Source: JADKIH01 sp031385005
GTDB taxonomy: Bacteria; Bacteroidota; Bacteroidia; AKYH767-A; 2013-40CM-41-45
Length of the DNA: 64,000 nt
Direction of reading: 5' to 3'
Assembly (NCBI GenBank): GCA_031385005.1
Contig: JANNBB010000026.1
Span: 62,001-126,000 of the forward strand
Position numbers and translations under genes: made by a program
Shown here: one piece after another, positions 44,805 to 52,763 of the stretch
Numbering within the stretch: position 1 is the first letter of the stretch
How the letters are laid out: the number at the start of each line of letters is the position of its first letter
Notes under the pieces: model-generated
The model's database searches: none
Told to the model about the DNA's origin: nothing
Seen by the model: the letters and a program-made list of their open reading frames with translations, nothing else

Positions 44805-45038
44805 TTAAATTTTGCCTTTGCGTATCGCTTTTTCAATAGCAGCGCTGATACCAATTTTGTCAATTGTACGAAGTGCAGAAGTAGACACCTTTAGGGTAAT
44901 CCATTCTTTTAATTCAGGAACAAAGAATCTCTTCGTCTGAAGATTCGGATTAAATCTTCTTTTAGTCTTTTTGTTTGAGAAGGAAACACTGTTTCCCACC
45001 ATTGCTTTTTTTCCGGTTAAATCACAAATACGTCCCAT
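44805..45038 (-). CDS. rpmB: Ribosomal protein bL28
   Basis: 77 residues from the ATG at 45038 (MGRICDLTGKKAMVGNSVSF); three extra codons upstream are possible but the family starts here. The TKRRFNPNLQTKRF stretch and ending AIRKGKI are typical. Part of the large ribosomal subunit. A perfect -7 box precedes it and a terminator follows, so here it is monocistronic. Confidence 0.94.
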   Translation of the reverse strand: MGRICDLTGKKAMVGNSVSFSNKKTKRRFNPNLQTKRFFVPELKEWITLKVSTSALRTIDKIGISAAIEKAIRKGKI

Positions 45039-45061
45039 TTCAATCAATTTTTTAGTGGCGG

Positions 45062-45069
45062 CAAAGATA
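45062..45069 (-). promoter_or_regulatory. -7 promoter box of rpmB
   Basis: TATCTTTG on the minus strand, perfect, 23 bases before the ATG at 45038. Confidence 0.55.
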
Positions 45070-45210
45070 AAGTTTTTATTTATAAATAAAAGCAGTTTTT
45101 TGAAAAAATTCCTTTGTTTTTCTGATTCAACAATAGACCGGTGTTTTAATAAGCTGAAATTCAGGATAAAATCAATGAAAATGAGTGTATTTATTTGAAA
45201 ATCAAGTCAA

Positions 45211-46455
45211 TTACAATTCGCCAATTAGAATTTTTCTTACCAGATTTAATGCATGTTGTGCTGTTTCCAGAATCACTCTCTCCCTGTTGTTTCCAAGCTG
45301 AAGTTTACGTGTGATAATTTTCTCGTGGGAAGCAATGGCCAGCCAAACAGTACCTACAGGTTTTTCGGTTGTACCTCCATCCGGACCGGCAATACCGGAA
45401 CAGGCAATGGAAAAATCTGTTTTGAAAATTTTAATTGCATGTGAGGCCATTTGTTTAACTACCTGCACGCTCACAGCGCCATATTTTTCGATAACTTCCA
45501 TATCGACACCCAACTCCGATGTTTTTATTTCATTGGCATAAGCGACGACAGATCCTATATAATATTCGCTGCTTCCGGGAATGCTTGTTATGCGGTGAGC
45601 AATAAATCCGCCGGTACAACTTTCTGCTGTCGAAATTGTTTTTTTCTGATCGCGAAGTAATTTACCTACGATTTCTTCCAAACGGTCTTCATCGTAACCA
45701 TAAATATGTTCAGGAATAATTTGTTTAAGCTTTTCAACTTCTTCATTCACTGCTAAACGAATTTCTGTTTCTTTTTTACCGGTAGCACTAATTCTTAAAC
45801 GCACCATCCCTGCAGCCGGAAGGTATGCTAATTTCATTGAAGCAGGAAGATTGTCTTCCCAGGAAGCGATGAGTTCAGAGAGTGTAGATTCGCCAATACC
45901 TTGTGTTAAAATCGTTTTATGAACGTAGGGTGGTAAAACATACCGTTCTTTGAGGCGTGGAATCACTTCATTCGCAACAAGTCCCTTCATTTCTGTTGGA
46001 ACACCGGGCATTGAAATATAAATCTTCTCGTTTTTTTCGAACCACATGCCCGGTGCAGTGCCTTTTTGATTAATCAATACGGTACAATTTTGCGGAACTT
46101 CAGCTTGCTTTCTATTTATATCCGTAACCTCTCTGCCGCGTGATTTAAAAATTGATTCAATGATTTTAAATGATTGTTCATCGAAGCGTAGTCCGGTGTT
46201 AAAATACCTACACAATGTTTTTTTTGTAATATCATCCTTTGTAGGACCCAATCCACCGGTGAGAATAATTACATCGGCACGAGTAGTTGCTAATTCAAGT
46301 GCTTGCATTATATGATGCTCATTGTCACTCACAGAAGTTATCTGGAAAACGCGTATTCCAATCGCATTCAGTTGAGTAGCAATCCATGCAGAATTCGTAT
46401 CCACGACCTGACCAATGAGCAATTCGTCGCCAATGGTTATTATTTCTGTTAACAC
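45211..46455 (-). CDS. cinA: CinA family protein (NMN amidohydrolase / ADP-ribose pyrophosphatase type)
   Basis: 414 residues from a GTG at 46455, which gives the family length and start (LTEIITIGDELLIGQ); the open frame extends 43 codons further but the extra part is hydrophobic and unlike CinA. Domains: N-terminal MoCF-like (GDELLIGQVVDTNSAW, TGGLGPTKDD) and C-terminal CinA_C deamidase (TAESCTGGFIAHRI, GIAGPDGGT). It recycles pyridine nucleotides by hydrolysing NMN. Upstream of rpmB in the conserved Bacteroidota order. Confidence 0.92.
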   Translation of the reverse strand: MLTEIITIGDELLIGQVVDTNSAWIATQLNAIGIRVFQITSVSDNEHHIMQALELATTRADVIILTGGLGPTKDDITKKTLCRYFNTGLRFDEQSFKIIESIFKSRGREVTDINRKQAEVPQNCTVLINQKGTAPGMWFEKNEKIYISMPGVPTEMKGLVANEVIPRLKERYVLPPYVHKTILTQGIGESTLSELIASWEDNLPASMKLAYLPAAGMVRLRISATGKKETEIRLAVNEEVEKLKQIIPEHIYGYDEDRLEEIVGKLLRDQKKTISTAESCTGGFIAHRITSIPGSSEYYIGSVVAYANEIKTSELGVDMEVIEKYGAVSVQVVKQMASHAIKIFKTDFSIACSGIAGPDGGTTEKPVGTVWLAIASHEKIITRKLQLGNNRERVILETAQHALNLVRKILIGEL

Positions 46456-46679
46456 AATAAGTAATTTTTGACAAAGTAATGCAAGTTTTAGCGTAATACC
46501 AATCACAATAATCCCTATCGGACAATCAATCAAGAGGAAATCATTATCGATTAGACAAACAAAAGGGCTTAAAATAAGCCACATAAGTTTGATTAGCTTT
46601 ACAACCGAAAAAAAATCACAGGAATTAAAATATTCCCATACATCTATTCGTCAGCATGAGAATATGATGGAGAAATCAA

Positions 46680-47249
46680 ATGAATGCGCTTGAAATGATG
46701 CAGTCCCAAAATGAATCGATAAACGAAGTCGTTCGTGAAAATGGAAAAAAACTTTTCGATTTCATTCGCAATCGCGTACGCGGAACCGAAGAAGCGGAAG
46801 ATATATTTCAGGATGTCATGTTTGAATTGACAACGACTTACAGGATGATGCAACCCATAGAAAAAATGGCTGCATGGCTGTATAAAGTTGCCCGAAATAA
46901 AATAACAGATAAATATAGAAAGAAGAAAACTGCCTTACTGGAAGATATGTTGGTTTTCAGGGGTGATGAAGATGACCATCTTTATTTGGAAGATCTGATA
47001 AAATCCACGACTGAGAGTCCGGACAAAGAATTTGATCAGGCAATTATTCAACAGGCGCTTGAAAATGCCATGGATGATCTGCCGGAGGAACAGCGGGATG
47101 TTTTTGTCAAACACGAACTGGAAGGAATTAGTTTTAAAGATATATCCCAACTTACCGGAGTCCCTGTTAATACATTACTTTCAAGAAAAAGGTATGCTGT
47201 AATTCAGCTTCGCGAAAAACTTCGTGAGCTATACGATGAATTAATATAA
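46680..47249 (+). CDS. ECF-type RNA polymerase sigma factor
   Basis: 189 residues. Region 2: KLFDFIRNRVRGTEEAEDIF with the DIFQDV motif; region 4: LPEEQRDVFVKHELEGISFKDIS with HTH stretch VPVNTLLSRKRYAV. A stop codon four codons upstream in frame confirms the start. Standard ECF layout. The following small membrane protein gene begins 11 bases later and may be its partner; no zinc-type anti-sigma factor is seen. Confidence 0.88.
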   Translation: MNALEMMQSQNESINEVVRENGKKLFDFIRNRVRGTEEAEDIFQDVMFELTTTYRMMQPIEKMAAWLYKVARNKITDKYRKKKTALLEDMLVFRGDEDDHLYLEDLIKSTTESPDKEFDQAIIQQALENAMDDLPEEQRDVFVKHELEGISFKDISQLTGVPVNTLLSRKRYAVIQLREKLRELYDELI

Positions 47250-47260
47250 AATAAAAAAAA

Positions 47261-47599
47261 ATGAAAAAGATCTGGATAGTTAAGATGGTTTTATTTGCAT
47301 CGGCTGCTTTAATTGTATTGACTGCAGTATTCATGTGGCTGTGGAATTGGTTAGTTCCGGAAATTTTTAACGGTCCTTTTCTCAGCTTTTGGCAAGCAGG
47401 CGGACTACTACTGTTGACCCGTATTCTCTTTCGTGGTTTTTCCGGAATGAAAGATGGAAAACACAGGAAATGGAATGAGTGGAAAGACAAGTGTGATAAA
47501 ATGAGTCCGGAAGAGCGTGAAAAAATACGCACGCTCTGGAAAAAACGCTGCGGAGGGATGGACTGTTCAGATGAAAAAGAAGTGAATAAAACGCTGTAA
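47261..47599 (+). CDS. Small membrane protein downstream of the ECF sigma factor
   Basis: 112 residues: two membrane helices (about 7-29 and 40-58) and a basic, highly charged cytoplasmic tail with two cysteines near the end (RCGGMDC). Starts 11 bases after the sigma gene and ends at a terminator, so the two form an operon. The tail could contact the sigma factor. I do not recognise a characterised family. Confidence 0.65.
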   Translation: MKKIWIVKMVLFASAALIVLTAVFMWLWNWLVPEIFNGPFLSFWQAGGLLLLTRILFRGFSGMKDGKHRKWNEWKDKCDKMSPEEREKIRTLWKKRCGGMDCSDEKEVNKTL

Positions 47600-47621
47600 A
47601 TTCTACAGCGTTCTTTTTTTG
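47588..47621 (+). terminator. Terminator of the ECF sigma operon
   Basis: AACGCTGTA and TACAGCGTT form a perfect 9-bp stem followed by CTTTTTTT. The left arm overlaps the last codons of the small membrane protein gene. Confidence 0.85.
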
Positions 47622-47697
47622 TATGTTTTTGAAAGTACAATTGGATGACACATAAGAATTCATAGTAATCTCATCCGCTTACATGAAATTTTTCAAT

Positions 47698-47705
47698 TAC
47701 ATTTG
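47698..47705 (+). promoter_or_regulatory. -7 promoter box of the DUF4197 gene
   Basis: TACATTTG, perfect, five bases before the ATG at 47711. It implies a leaderless mRNA. Confidence 0.5.
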
Positions 47706-47710
47706 CTTTC

Positions 47711-48436
47711 ATGAAAAACCTAATCTTAGTCATTGCAATTGCGATTGCACTTCCTTCCTGTTCAAACGGACAATTCGACATCGGGAAAATCGGAAATGAA
47801 ATTAATAAAGGTGTAAATTCGAAAAAGCCTTTAACCAATCAGGAAATCATTAGCGGATTGAAAGAAGCATTAAATGTAGGAAGTAACAATGCTGCATCTT
47901 CAGCTTCTAAATTAGATGGCTTTTTTAAAAACGCTGCAATCAAAATTCCTTTTCATCCACAAGCTCTTAAAATGGAACAGAAGCTTCGTTCTTTGGGAAT
48001 GAGCAAACAAGTAGATGAATTTATTCTGACTCTAAACCGTTCTGCTGAAGAAGCAGCTAAACAAGCGGCACCTGTTTTTATGGACGCAGTTAAATCGATG
48101 ACTATAACGGACGGACTAAGTATTCTTAAAGGTAAAGAAACAGCTGCAACGGATTACTTAAACAGCAAAACCTCTCAACCGCTGCACGATAAATTTAAAC
48201 CGATAATTAAGTCGGCTACTCAAAAAGTAAATGTTACCAAATACTGGAATCCGTTAATCACCACTTACAATAACATTCCATTTACAGACGACTTGAATCC
48301 TGACCTGGAAGAGTACATAACGCAGCGTGCATTAAGTGGACTTTTCACCCTCATCTCACAGGAAGAAGTTAAGATTAGAAAAAATCCTGCTGCAAGGGTT
48401 TCTGAGATTTTGAAAAAAGTTTTTGGAAGCAATTAA
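47711..48436 (+). CDS. DUF4197 lipoprotein
   Basis: 241 residues with a lipoprotein signal (cysteine 17 in LPSC). The mature part is helical; the GLKEALNVGSNNAASSASKLDGFF and LRSLGMSKQVDEFILTLN segments (read in parts) match DUF4197, a family seen in Bacteroidota and Proteobacteria with no assigned role. It is a single gene with its own -7 box and converges with the universal stress protein pair. Confidence 0.8.
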   Translation: MKNLILVIAIAIALPSCSNGQFDIGKIGNEINKGVNSKKPLTNQEIISGLKEALNVGSNNAASSASKLDGFFKNAAIKIPFHPQALKMEQKLRSLGMSKQVDEFILTLNRSAEEAAKQAAPVFMDAVKSMTITDGLSILKGKETAATDYLNSKTSQPLHDKFKPIIKSATQKVNVTKYWNPLITTYNNIPFTDDLNPDLEEYITQRALSGLFTLISQEEVKIRKNPAARVSEILKKVFGSN

Positions 48437-48474
48437 ATGCTATAAATAAGTAATAGCATACGAAACAATTTCAA

Positions 48475-49362
48475 TTAATACCCCAACGAAATTTTATCGG
48501 GATCCCCTTCATCCGGACGAATGTTCATGACCGGAATTTTGGATTGATTGATTATTTGTTGCGCATAATTGCCCATAAAAATTCCGGAACCTTCCTGTTC
48601 TGTCATGATGATAAGTAAATCAGCATTAATCTGACTTGCATAATTCATCGTAGTAGTTGGAGAAGTATCCGTCTTAAAAACTTTTACAGTGTGTGCCACT
48701 TCATGCTCTTCAAGATATGCCTGTACTTGATGAACTTTCACTTCAAACCTGCGCTGAAGATCAATATCATTCATGGTCATCATACCGGCAATGTGAATAA
48801 TTGAATTATAATGCTTGGCAATTTCGACGGCATATTTAACCTTCTGACGCGAAGAATGGGAATTGTCGATTGGAAGTACTATATCTTTAAATCCAATTTT
48901 TCGTGAATGTGCCTGAACAGAAATTACCGGACAAGGAGCAGAAATCACTACACGGTATGTATTGCTTCCAACGAGGAAATCCTGAAACCCACTGACACCA
49001 TGCGTACCCATAATGATAATATCCGCTTGGTTTTCTTCGGCAATACTCACAATCTTTTTATAAATCTTTCCTTTTTCGGTAATATGAGTAACTTTCATAC
49101 CACTATCGTGATGCAGTTTTTCGGTAAGTTGTTGCAGTTTTTCTTTTGCAGAACTTTCCATTTTATCTTCAAATTCTGATTGCGATTTTCCAAAGGCAGA
49201 AGTGATTGCAGAAGCAAAAGAGTAAGATTCAATAATGTGGAGTAGAATGATATCAGCTTTATGAAGCTTAGCCATAAATACGGCATGTTCTATTGCCAGT
49301 TCAGCGGTTTCTGAAAAGTCAAATGGAATTAAGATTTTCCGGATTTGAAATTTTTTTGTCAT
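48475..49362 (-). CDS. Universal stress protein, tandem UspA domains
   Basis: 295 residues made of two UspA domains (about 1-150 and 150-295). The first has an ATP-binding stretch IIMGTHGVSGFQDFLVGS with the G-2x-G-9x-GS pattern; the second is degenerate there (LLIIMTEQEGSGIFMGN). UspA proteins help cells survive stress and bind nucleotides. It is 12 bases after a closely similar gene, so a duplication within an operon. Confidence 0.87.
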   Translation of the reverse strand: MTKKFQIRKILIPFDFSETAELAIEHAVFMAKLHKADIILLHIIESYSFASAITSAFGKSQSEFEDKMESSAKEKLQQLTEKLHHDSGMKVTHITEKGKIYKKIVSIAEENQADIIIMGTHGVSGFQDFLVGSNTYRVVISAPCPVISVQAHSRKIGFKDIVLPIDNSHSSRQKVKYAVEIAKHYNSIIHIAGMMTMNDIDLQRRFEVKVHQVQAYLEEHEVAHTVKVFKTDTSPTTTMNYASQINADLLIIMTEQEGSGIFMGNYAQQIINQSKIPVMNIRPDEGDPDKISLGY

Positions 49363-49374
49363 AAAGGGTGTTTT

Positions 49375-50247
49375 TTAGTATTCGAAAACTGAAAGTGTAG
49401 TATCTTTTCTAAGCATTGGTCGAATGCTAAGTACGGGAATTTCTGAGTTATTGATGATTTGCTGAGCAGATGAACTAATAAACATTATATCGGTCCAATT
49501 CATTTCTTGTTGCGTCATAATCATTAAAAGATCGGCATTTATTCTATTCGCATAGTCAATTACTGATTGTGTAACGTCATCGCTGTGAATAAATTCCATC
49601 GTGGTTGAAATTTCATGCTCCTGAACAAATTCGTTTACTTGAATCATTTGACGCTTTAACTTATTGACAATAAACTCATCATCTGTTGTAAGAACGGTAA
49701 TTAGATGAATGGTTGAACCAAATAATTTAGAAATTTCAATACTTTTTTTAACTTTTTCTCTTGACTCTTTTGTAAGGTCAAGGGGAAGAACAATGTTTTT
49801 GCAGAAAGGGCGATGTTTTTTACCCTTAATGGTAATAACCGGACAAGGCGATTCTCTAATAACTCGTAAAGCATTGGAACCGATAAACTTCTTAATACCA
49901 ATACTTCCATTCGTACCCATAATAATAAAAGAGCAATTCAGTTCTTTGGCTGTTTTTTGAATTTCTTCATAAATTTTGCCTCGGACTACAATTGTATTTA
50001 CACGAATTCCAAGCTTTTTAGTTATGTCTGAAGCCAGTTTTTCAAGTTCATTTTTAATCCTTTTCTCTAAACCATCCTCTTCCTCCGGTTTACTGAAAAA
50101 AGAAAGATTGAAAGATTCATCAATGATATTAATTAAAGTAATATCAGCCATTGTTAATCTGGCCAGATTATAAGATTGTTCTAGGGCTATTATTGATTGT
50201 TCTGAAAAATCCACAGGAACCAAAATATGGTTCTTAAATACTGACAT
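49375..50247 (-). CDS. Universal stress protein, tandem UspA domains
   Basis: 290 residues with the same two-domain layout as its neighbour; the first domain has IIMGTNGSIGIKKFIGSNAL, again a nucleotide-binding pattern, and the second (LLMIMTQQEMNWTDIMFISS) is degenerate. First of the two genes in the operon. A perfect TAAATTTG promoter box lies 28 bases upstream. Confidence 0.87.
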   Translation of the reverse strand: MSVFKNHILVPVDFSEQSIIALEQSYNLARLTMADITLINIIDESFNLSFFSKPEEEDGLEKRIKNELEKLASDITKKLGIRVNTIVVRGKIYEEIQKTAKELNCSFIIMGTNGSIGIKKFIGSNALRVIRESPCPVITIKGKKHRPFCKNIVLPLDLTKESREKVKKSIEISKLFGSTIHLITVLTTDDEFIVNKLKRQMIQVNEFVQEHEISTTMEFIHSDDVTQSVIDYANRINADLLMIMTQQEMNWTDIMFISSSAQQIINNSEIPVLSIRPMLRKDTTLSVFEY

Positions 50248-50275
50248 AAGTAAAAATTAGTTTTAATATTGTGTA

Positions 50276-50283
50276 CAAATTTA
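50276..50283 (-). promoter_or_regulatory. -7 promoter box of the universal stress protein operon
   Basis: TAAATTTG on the minus strand, perfect, 28 bases before the ATG at 50247. It lies in the divergent region shared with the nucleoside phosphorylase, which has a near match TAATATTG at 50264-50271. Confidence 0.5.
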
Positions 50284-50297
50284 TATTAATCATTTAT

Positions 50298-51176
50298 ATG
50301 AGCCAAATACCTCCTTCAGAACTTATCCTCAATGATGATAACAGTGTTTATCATTTAAATCTTCACCCGCATGAAATTGCTGATACGGTGATAAATGTAG
50401 GTGATCCTGATCGGGTTCCTATGGTTTCAAAATTTTTTGATGAAATTGAAGTCAAAAAACAAAAAAGAGAGTTTGTAACTCATACCGGTAAATATAAAGG
50501 TAAGCGAATCACTGTTTTATCTACAGGAATCGGAACGGATAATATAGATATCGTTTATAATGAGCTTGATTCCTTAGTAAATATAGATCTTGATAAAAGA
50601 GAAATTAAGAAAGATCTTAAATCTCTTAACCTGATTCGAATCGGTACTTCCGGATCGCTTCAAAAAGACATTCCTGTTGATGGTTTTGTTTTCTCGGAAT
50701 TAGGACTTGGACTTGACGGTTTACTTAATTTCTACAAACTCAAAAACGAACCTGATGAAAAAGAAATTATTGATGCCTTTCGGATTCACTATCCTACACT
50801 TGGGGTATTGGCTCTCCCTTATCTTTCCCGTTGCTCTTCCCGTCTCGAAAAAGGATTAAGCGAAGGAATGCACAAAGGAATTACAGCAAGTTGCTGTGGA
50901 TTTTATGCACCTCAGGGTAGGATACTTCGCTATGAGCTTGCACGTCCTGATTTTATTTCCTCCCTACATTCATTCAATTTCAAAGGAAACAGGATTACCA
51001 ATTTCGAAATGGAAACCGGCGCCATGTATGGATTAGCACGGATTTTAGGACACCACTGCTGCTCTATCAATGCCATCGTAGCAAACAGAATTACAAACGA
51101 GCATACTCACAAAGCGGAAGAAACAATGAATAAACTAATCGTAACGGTATTAGACAGAATTGTTGCAATGGGTTAA
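50298..51176 (+). CDS. Nucleoside phosphorylase (uridine phosphorylase-like)
   Basis: 292 residues from the ATG at 50298; a GTG nine codons upstream is less likely. Family signatures: INVGDPDRVPMVSKFF, STGIGTDNIDIVYNEL and NFEMETGAMYGLA, which bind phosphate, ribose and base in the PNP/UDP phosphorylase fold. It cleaves nucleosides with phosphate for salvage. Pyrimidine or purine specificity cannot be fixed. It converges with the secreted protein operon 12 bases away. Confidence 0.87.
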   Translation: MSQIPPSELILNDDNSVYHLNLHPHEIADTVINVGDPDRVPMVSKFFDEIEVKKQKREFVTHTGKYKGKRITVLSTGIGTDNIDIVYNELDSLVNIDLDKREIKKDLKSLNLIRIGTSGSLQKDIPVDGFVFSELGLGLDGLLNFYKLKNEPDEKEIIDAFRIHYPTLGVLALPYLSRCSSRLEKGLSEGMHKGITASCCGFYAPQGRILRYELARPDFISSLHSFNFKGNRITNFEMETGAMYGLARILGHHCCSINAIVANRITNEHTHKAEETMNKLIVTVLDRIVAMG

Positions 51177-51188
51177 GAACCCTATTAT

Positions 51189-52763
51189 CTAATATTTCAC
51201 GACCGACTTTACCTGAATTTGATTTCCTGAACTTAATTTTAGAAAATACATAGCAGGCGGAATTTTTTCGAGGTTAACACTGCATGAGTACGAGGGATTA
51301 AAATCAAGCGGACTTTGCATGACGATCTTTCCCGTTAAATCATTCAGCTTCCAGGAATCGATTTTTGATTTTCCTGAAGCAATTTTAACCATACCGGCTG
51401 AAGGATTTGGAAAAATGTTTATTTCGTTTTCAGATACCTCTTTGATAGTCGCACCAATTGGTACTAATTCAACATTCAAGGATGTTAAAGAAGCATTTTG
51501 CAGGTTTACCGTAACTAACTTTGTCAAATAACCGGTTTTTGAAAATTCAACTGAATAGCTTCCGGAGTCAGCATAACCTGTCCTGTATTCTCCTAACCCA
51601 TCTGTAATTCTCGTGATGTTTAGAGCTGTGAAAAGAACGTTTACATTGTTCAAAGGCAAACCGGTAACACTATCCGTAACAATACCTTCCAGATAACAAG
51701 CACGGATGTATTCGGGGGAAAAGATATAGAATGTACCACTGTTCATATCCGTTGCAATTATATTTCCGGAGTTAAGAAAAGGGTCGGCATCCCAGCAGAG
51801 TGAATTACCGGTAGTATAGTTACCTACTTCAATCAGATTATTGGGGTGTGCGGCATCGACAATCGTAAGCTGGCTCCCATAGCTTGCATTCAGAAGAAAG
51901 TTATTCTTAACTCTTACGTTATGCACCTCATTCAAAGGAAAATTTCCATTGTAAAAAGTATCTATAAGAGTTATGTTATTCAAATCGCTGATATCGAAGG
52001 ATGCCAAAGGAACACCATTTCTTTCATCCGCTGCAAACAAGGTAGCACCGTCGTCACTCAGCCATGTATTGTGATTGAATTGTCCGGGTGTTGGCTGTGT
52101 AGCCAGCAATACCGGAGCGGCCGGATTGGCAATGTTATAAACAGAAAAAATTCCATCGATGATGTCGCTTGTGAAAATAAGGGCGTTTCTCACATAACTG
52201 TCGTGACAATATCTATTAGTAATTGCGCCTACATAAGCAGGATTCCAGGGATTTGAAATGTCGAGAATGATCACTCCCCTTCCAAGTGAAACTATGTTAT
52301 GTCCGTTGAGATAAACATACTGACCTTCTGCTGTAATTGAATGTGAAGTAACTAACTGATTTGCTATGATGCCATCGCCTTGATAAAATTTGTAGGGTGC
52401 GCTATCCGGCAAATAACTTAAGTTAATTATCTGCATACCGTTTTTTACACCGGTAGAATCAGCACCTTCAGAAACGGCATAAGCATAGTCGCCGATTACT
52501 TTAATCTCATGCCATAAATTAGTAACTCCGGGCACTTGATTAACGATCATTGGAATTGATGGGACAGTTATGTCAACGATTGAAATTCCGTTTTCAGTAC
52601 CGACGAGTGCATATTCTCCTCCTCCCGGTTTATTGTAATGCCAGCAACCGGCAAGTGTTTGTCCGGCATACTGTATAGACCCTAACAACGTTAAGTTTTT
52701 TGAAGGCTGTGCATCAAGTAAAGTTGCAACCAACAATAAAATCGGGAGGATATATTTTTTCAT
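51189..52763 (-). CDS. Choice-of-anchor B family secreted protein with T9SS tail
   Basis: 524 residues: signal peptide (MKKYILPILLLVATLLDAQ), a beta-propeller of LVIVD-type repeats as in the choice-of-anchor B family (ALVGTENGISIVDITVPS, NLWHEIKVIGDYAYAVSEG), a carboxypeptidase-regulatory-like domain (about 355-430, EGIVTDSVTGLPLNNVNV), and a type A sorting tail (INIFPNPSAGMVKI). A surface or secreted T9SS cargo. Its ATG shares one base with the stop of the upstream giant propeller gene, so they are coupled and probably exported together. Confidence 0.83.
   Translation of the reverse strand: MKKYILPILLLVATLLDAQPSKNLTLLGSIQYAGQTLAGCWHYNKPGGGEYALVGTENGISIVDITVPSIPMIVNQVPGVTNLWHEIKVIGDYAYAVSEGADSTGVKNGMQIINLSYLPDSAPYKFYQGDGIIANQLVTSHSITAEGQYVYLNGHNIVSLGRGVIILDISNPWNPAYVGAITNRYCHDSYVRNALIFTSDIIDGIFSVYNIANPAAPVLLATQPTPGQFNHNTWLSDDGATLFAADERNGVPLASFDISDLNNITLIDTFYNGNFPLNEVHNVRVKNNFLLNASYGSQLTIVDAAHPNNLIEVGNYTTGNSLCWDADPFLNSGNIIATDMNSGTFYIFSPEYIRACYLEGIVTDSVTGLPLNNVNVLFTALNITRITDGLGEYRTGYADSGSYSVEFSKTGYLTKLVTVNLQNASLTSLNVELVPIGATIKEVSENEINIFPNPSAGMVKIASGKSKIDSWKLNDLTGKIVMQSPLDFNPSYSCSVNLEKIPPAMYFLKLSSGNQIQVKSVVKY

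Noticed and set aside
44741..44863. 41-codon extension of the Xaa-Pro peptidase
   Set aside because: It would overlap rpmB and bury the signal peptide that starts at 44740.
46456..46584. 43-codon N-terminal extension of CinA
   Set aside because: The extra part is hydrophobic and unlike CinA; the GTG at 46455 gives the family length and start.
48437..48459. ATGCTAT/ATAGCAT hairpin between the DUF4197 and universal stress genes
   Set aside because: Seven weak pairs and no T run; not enough for a terminator call.
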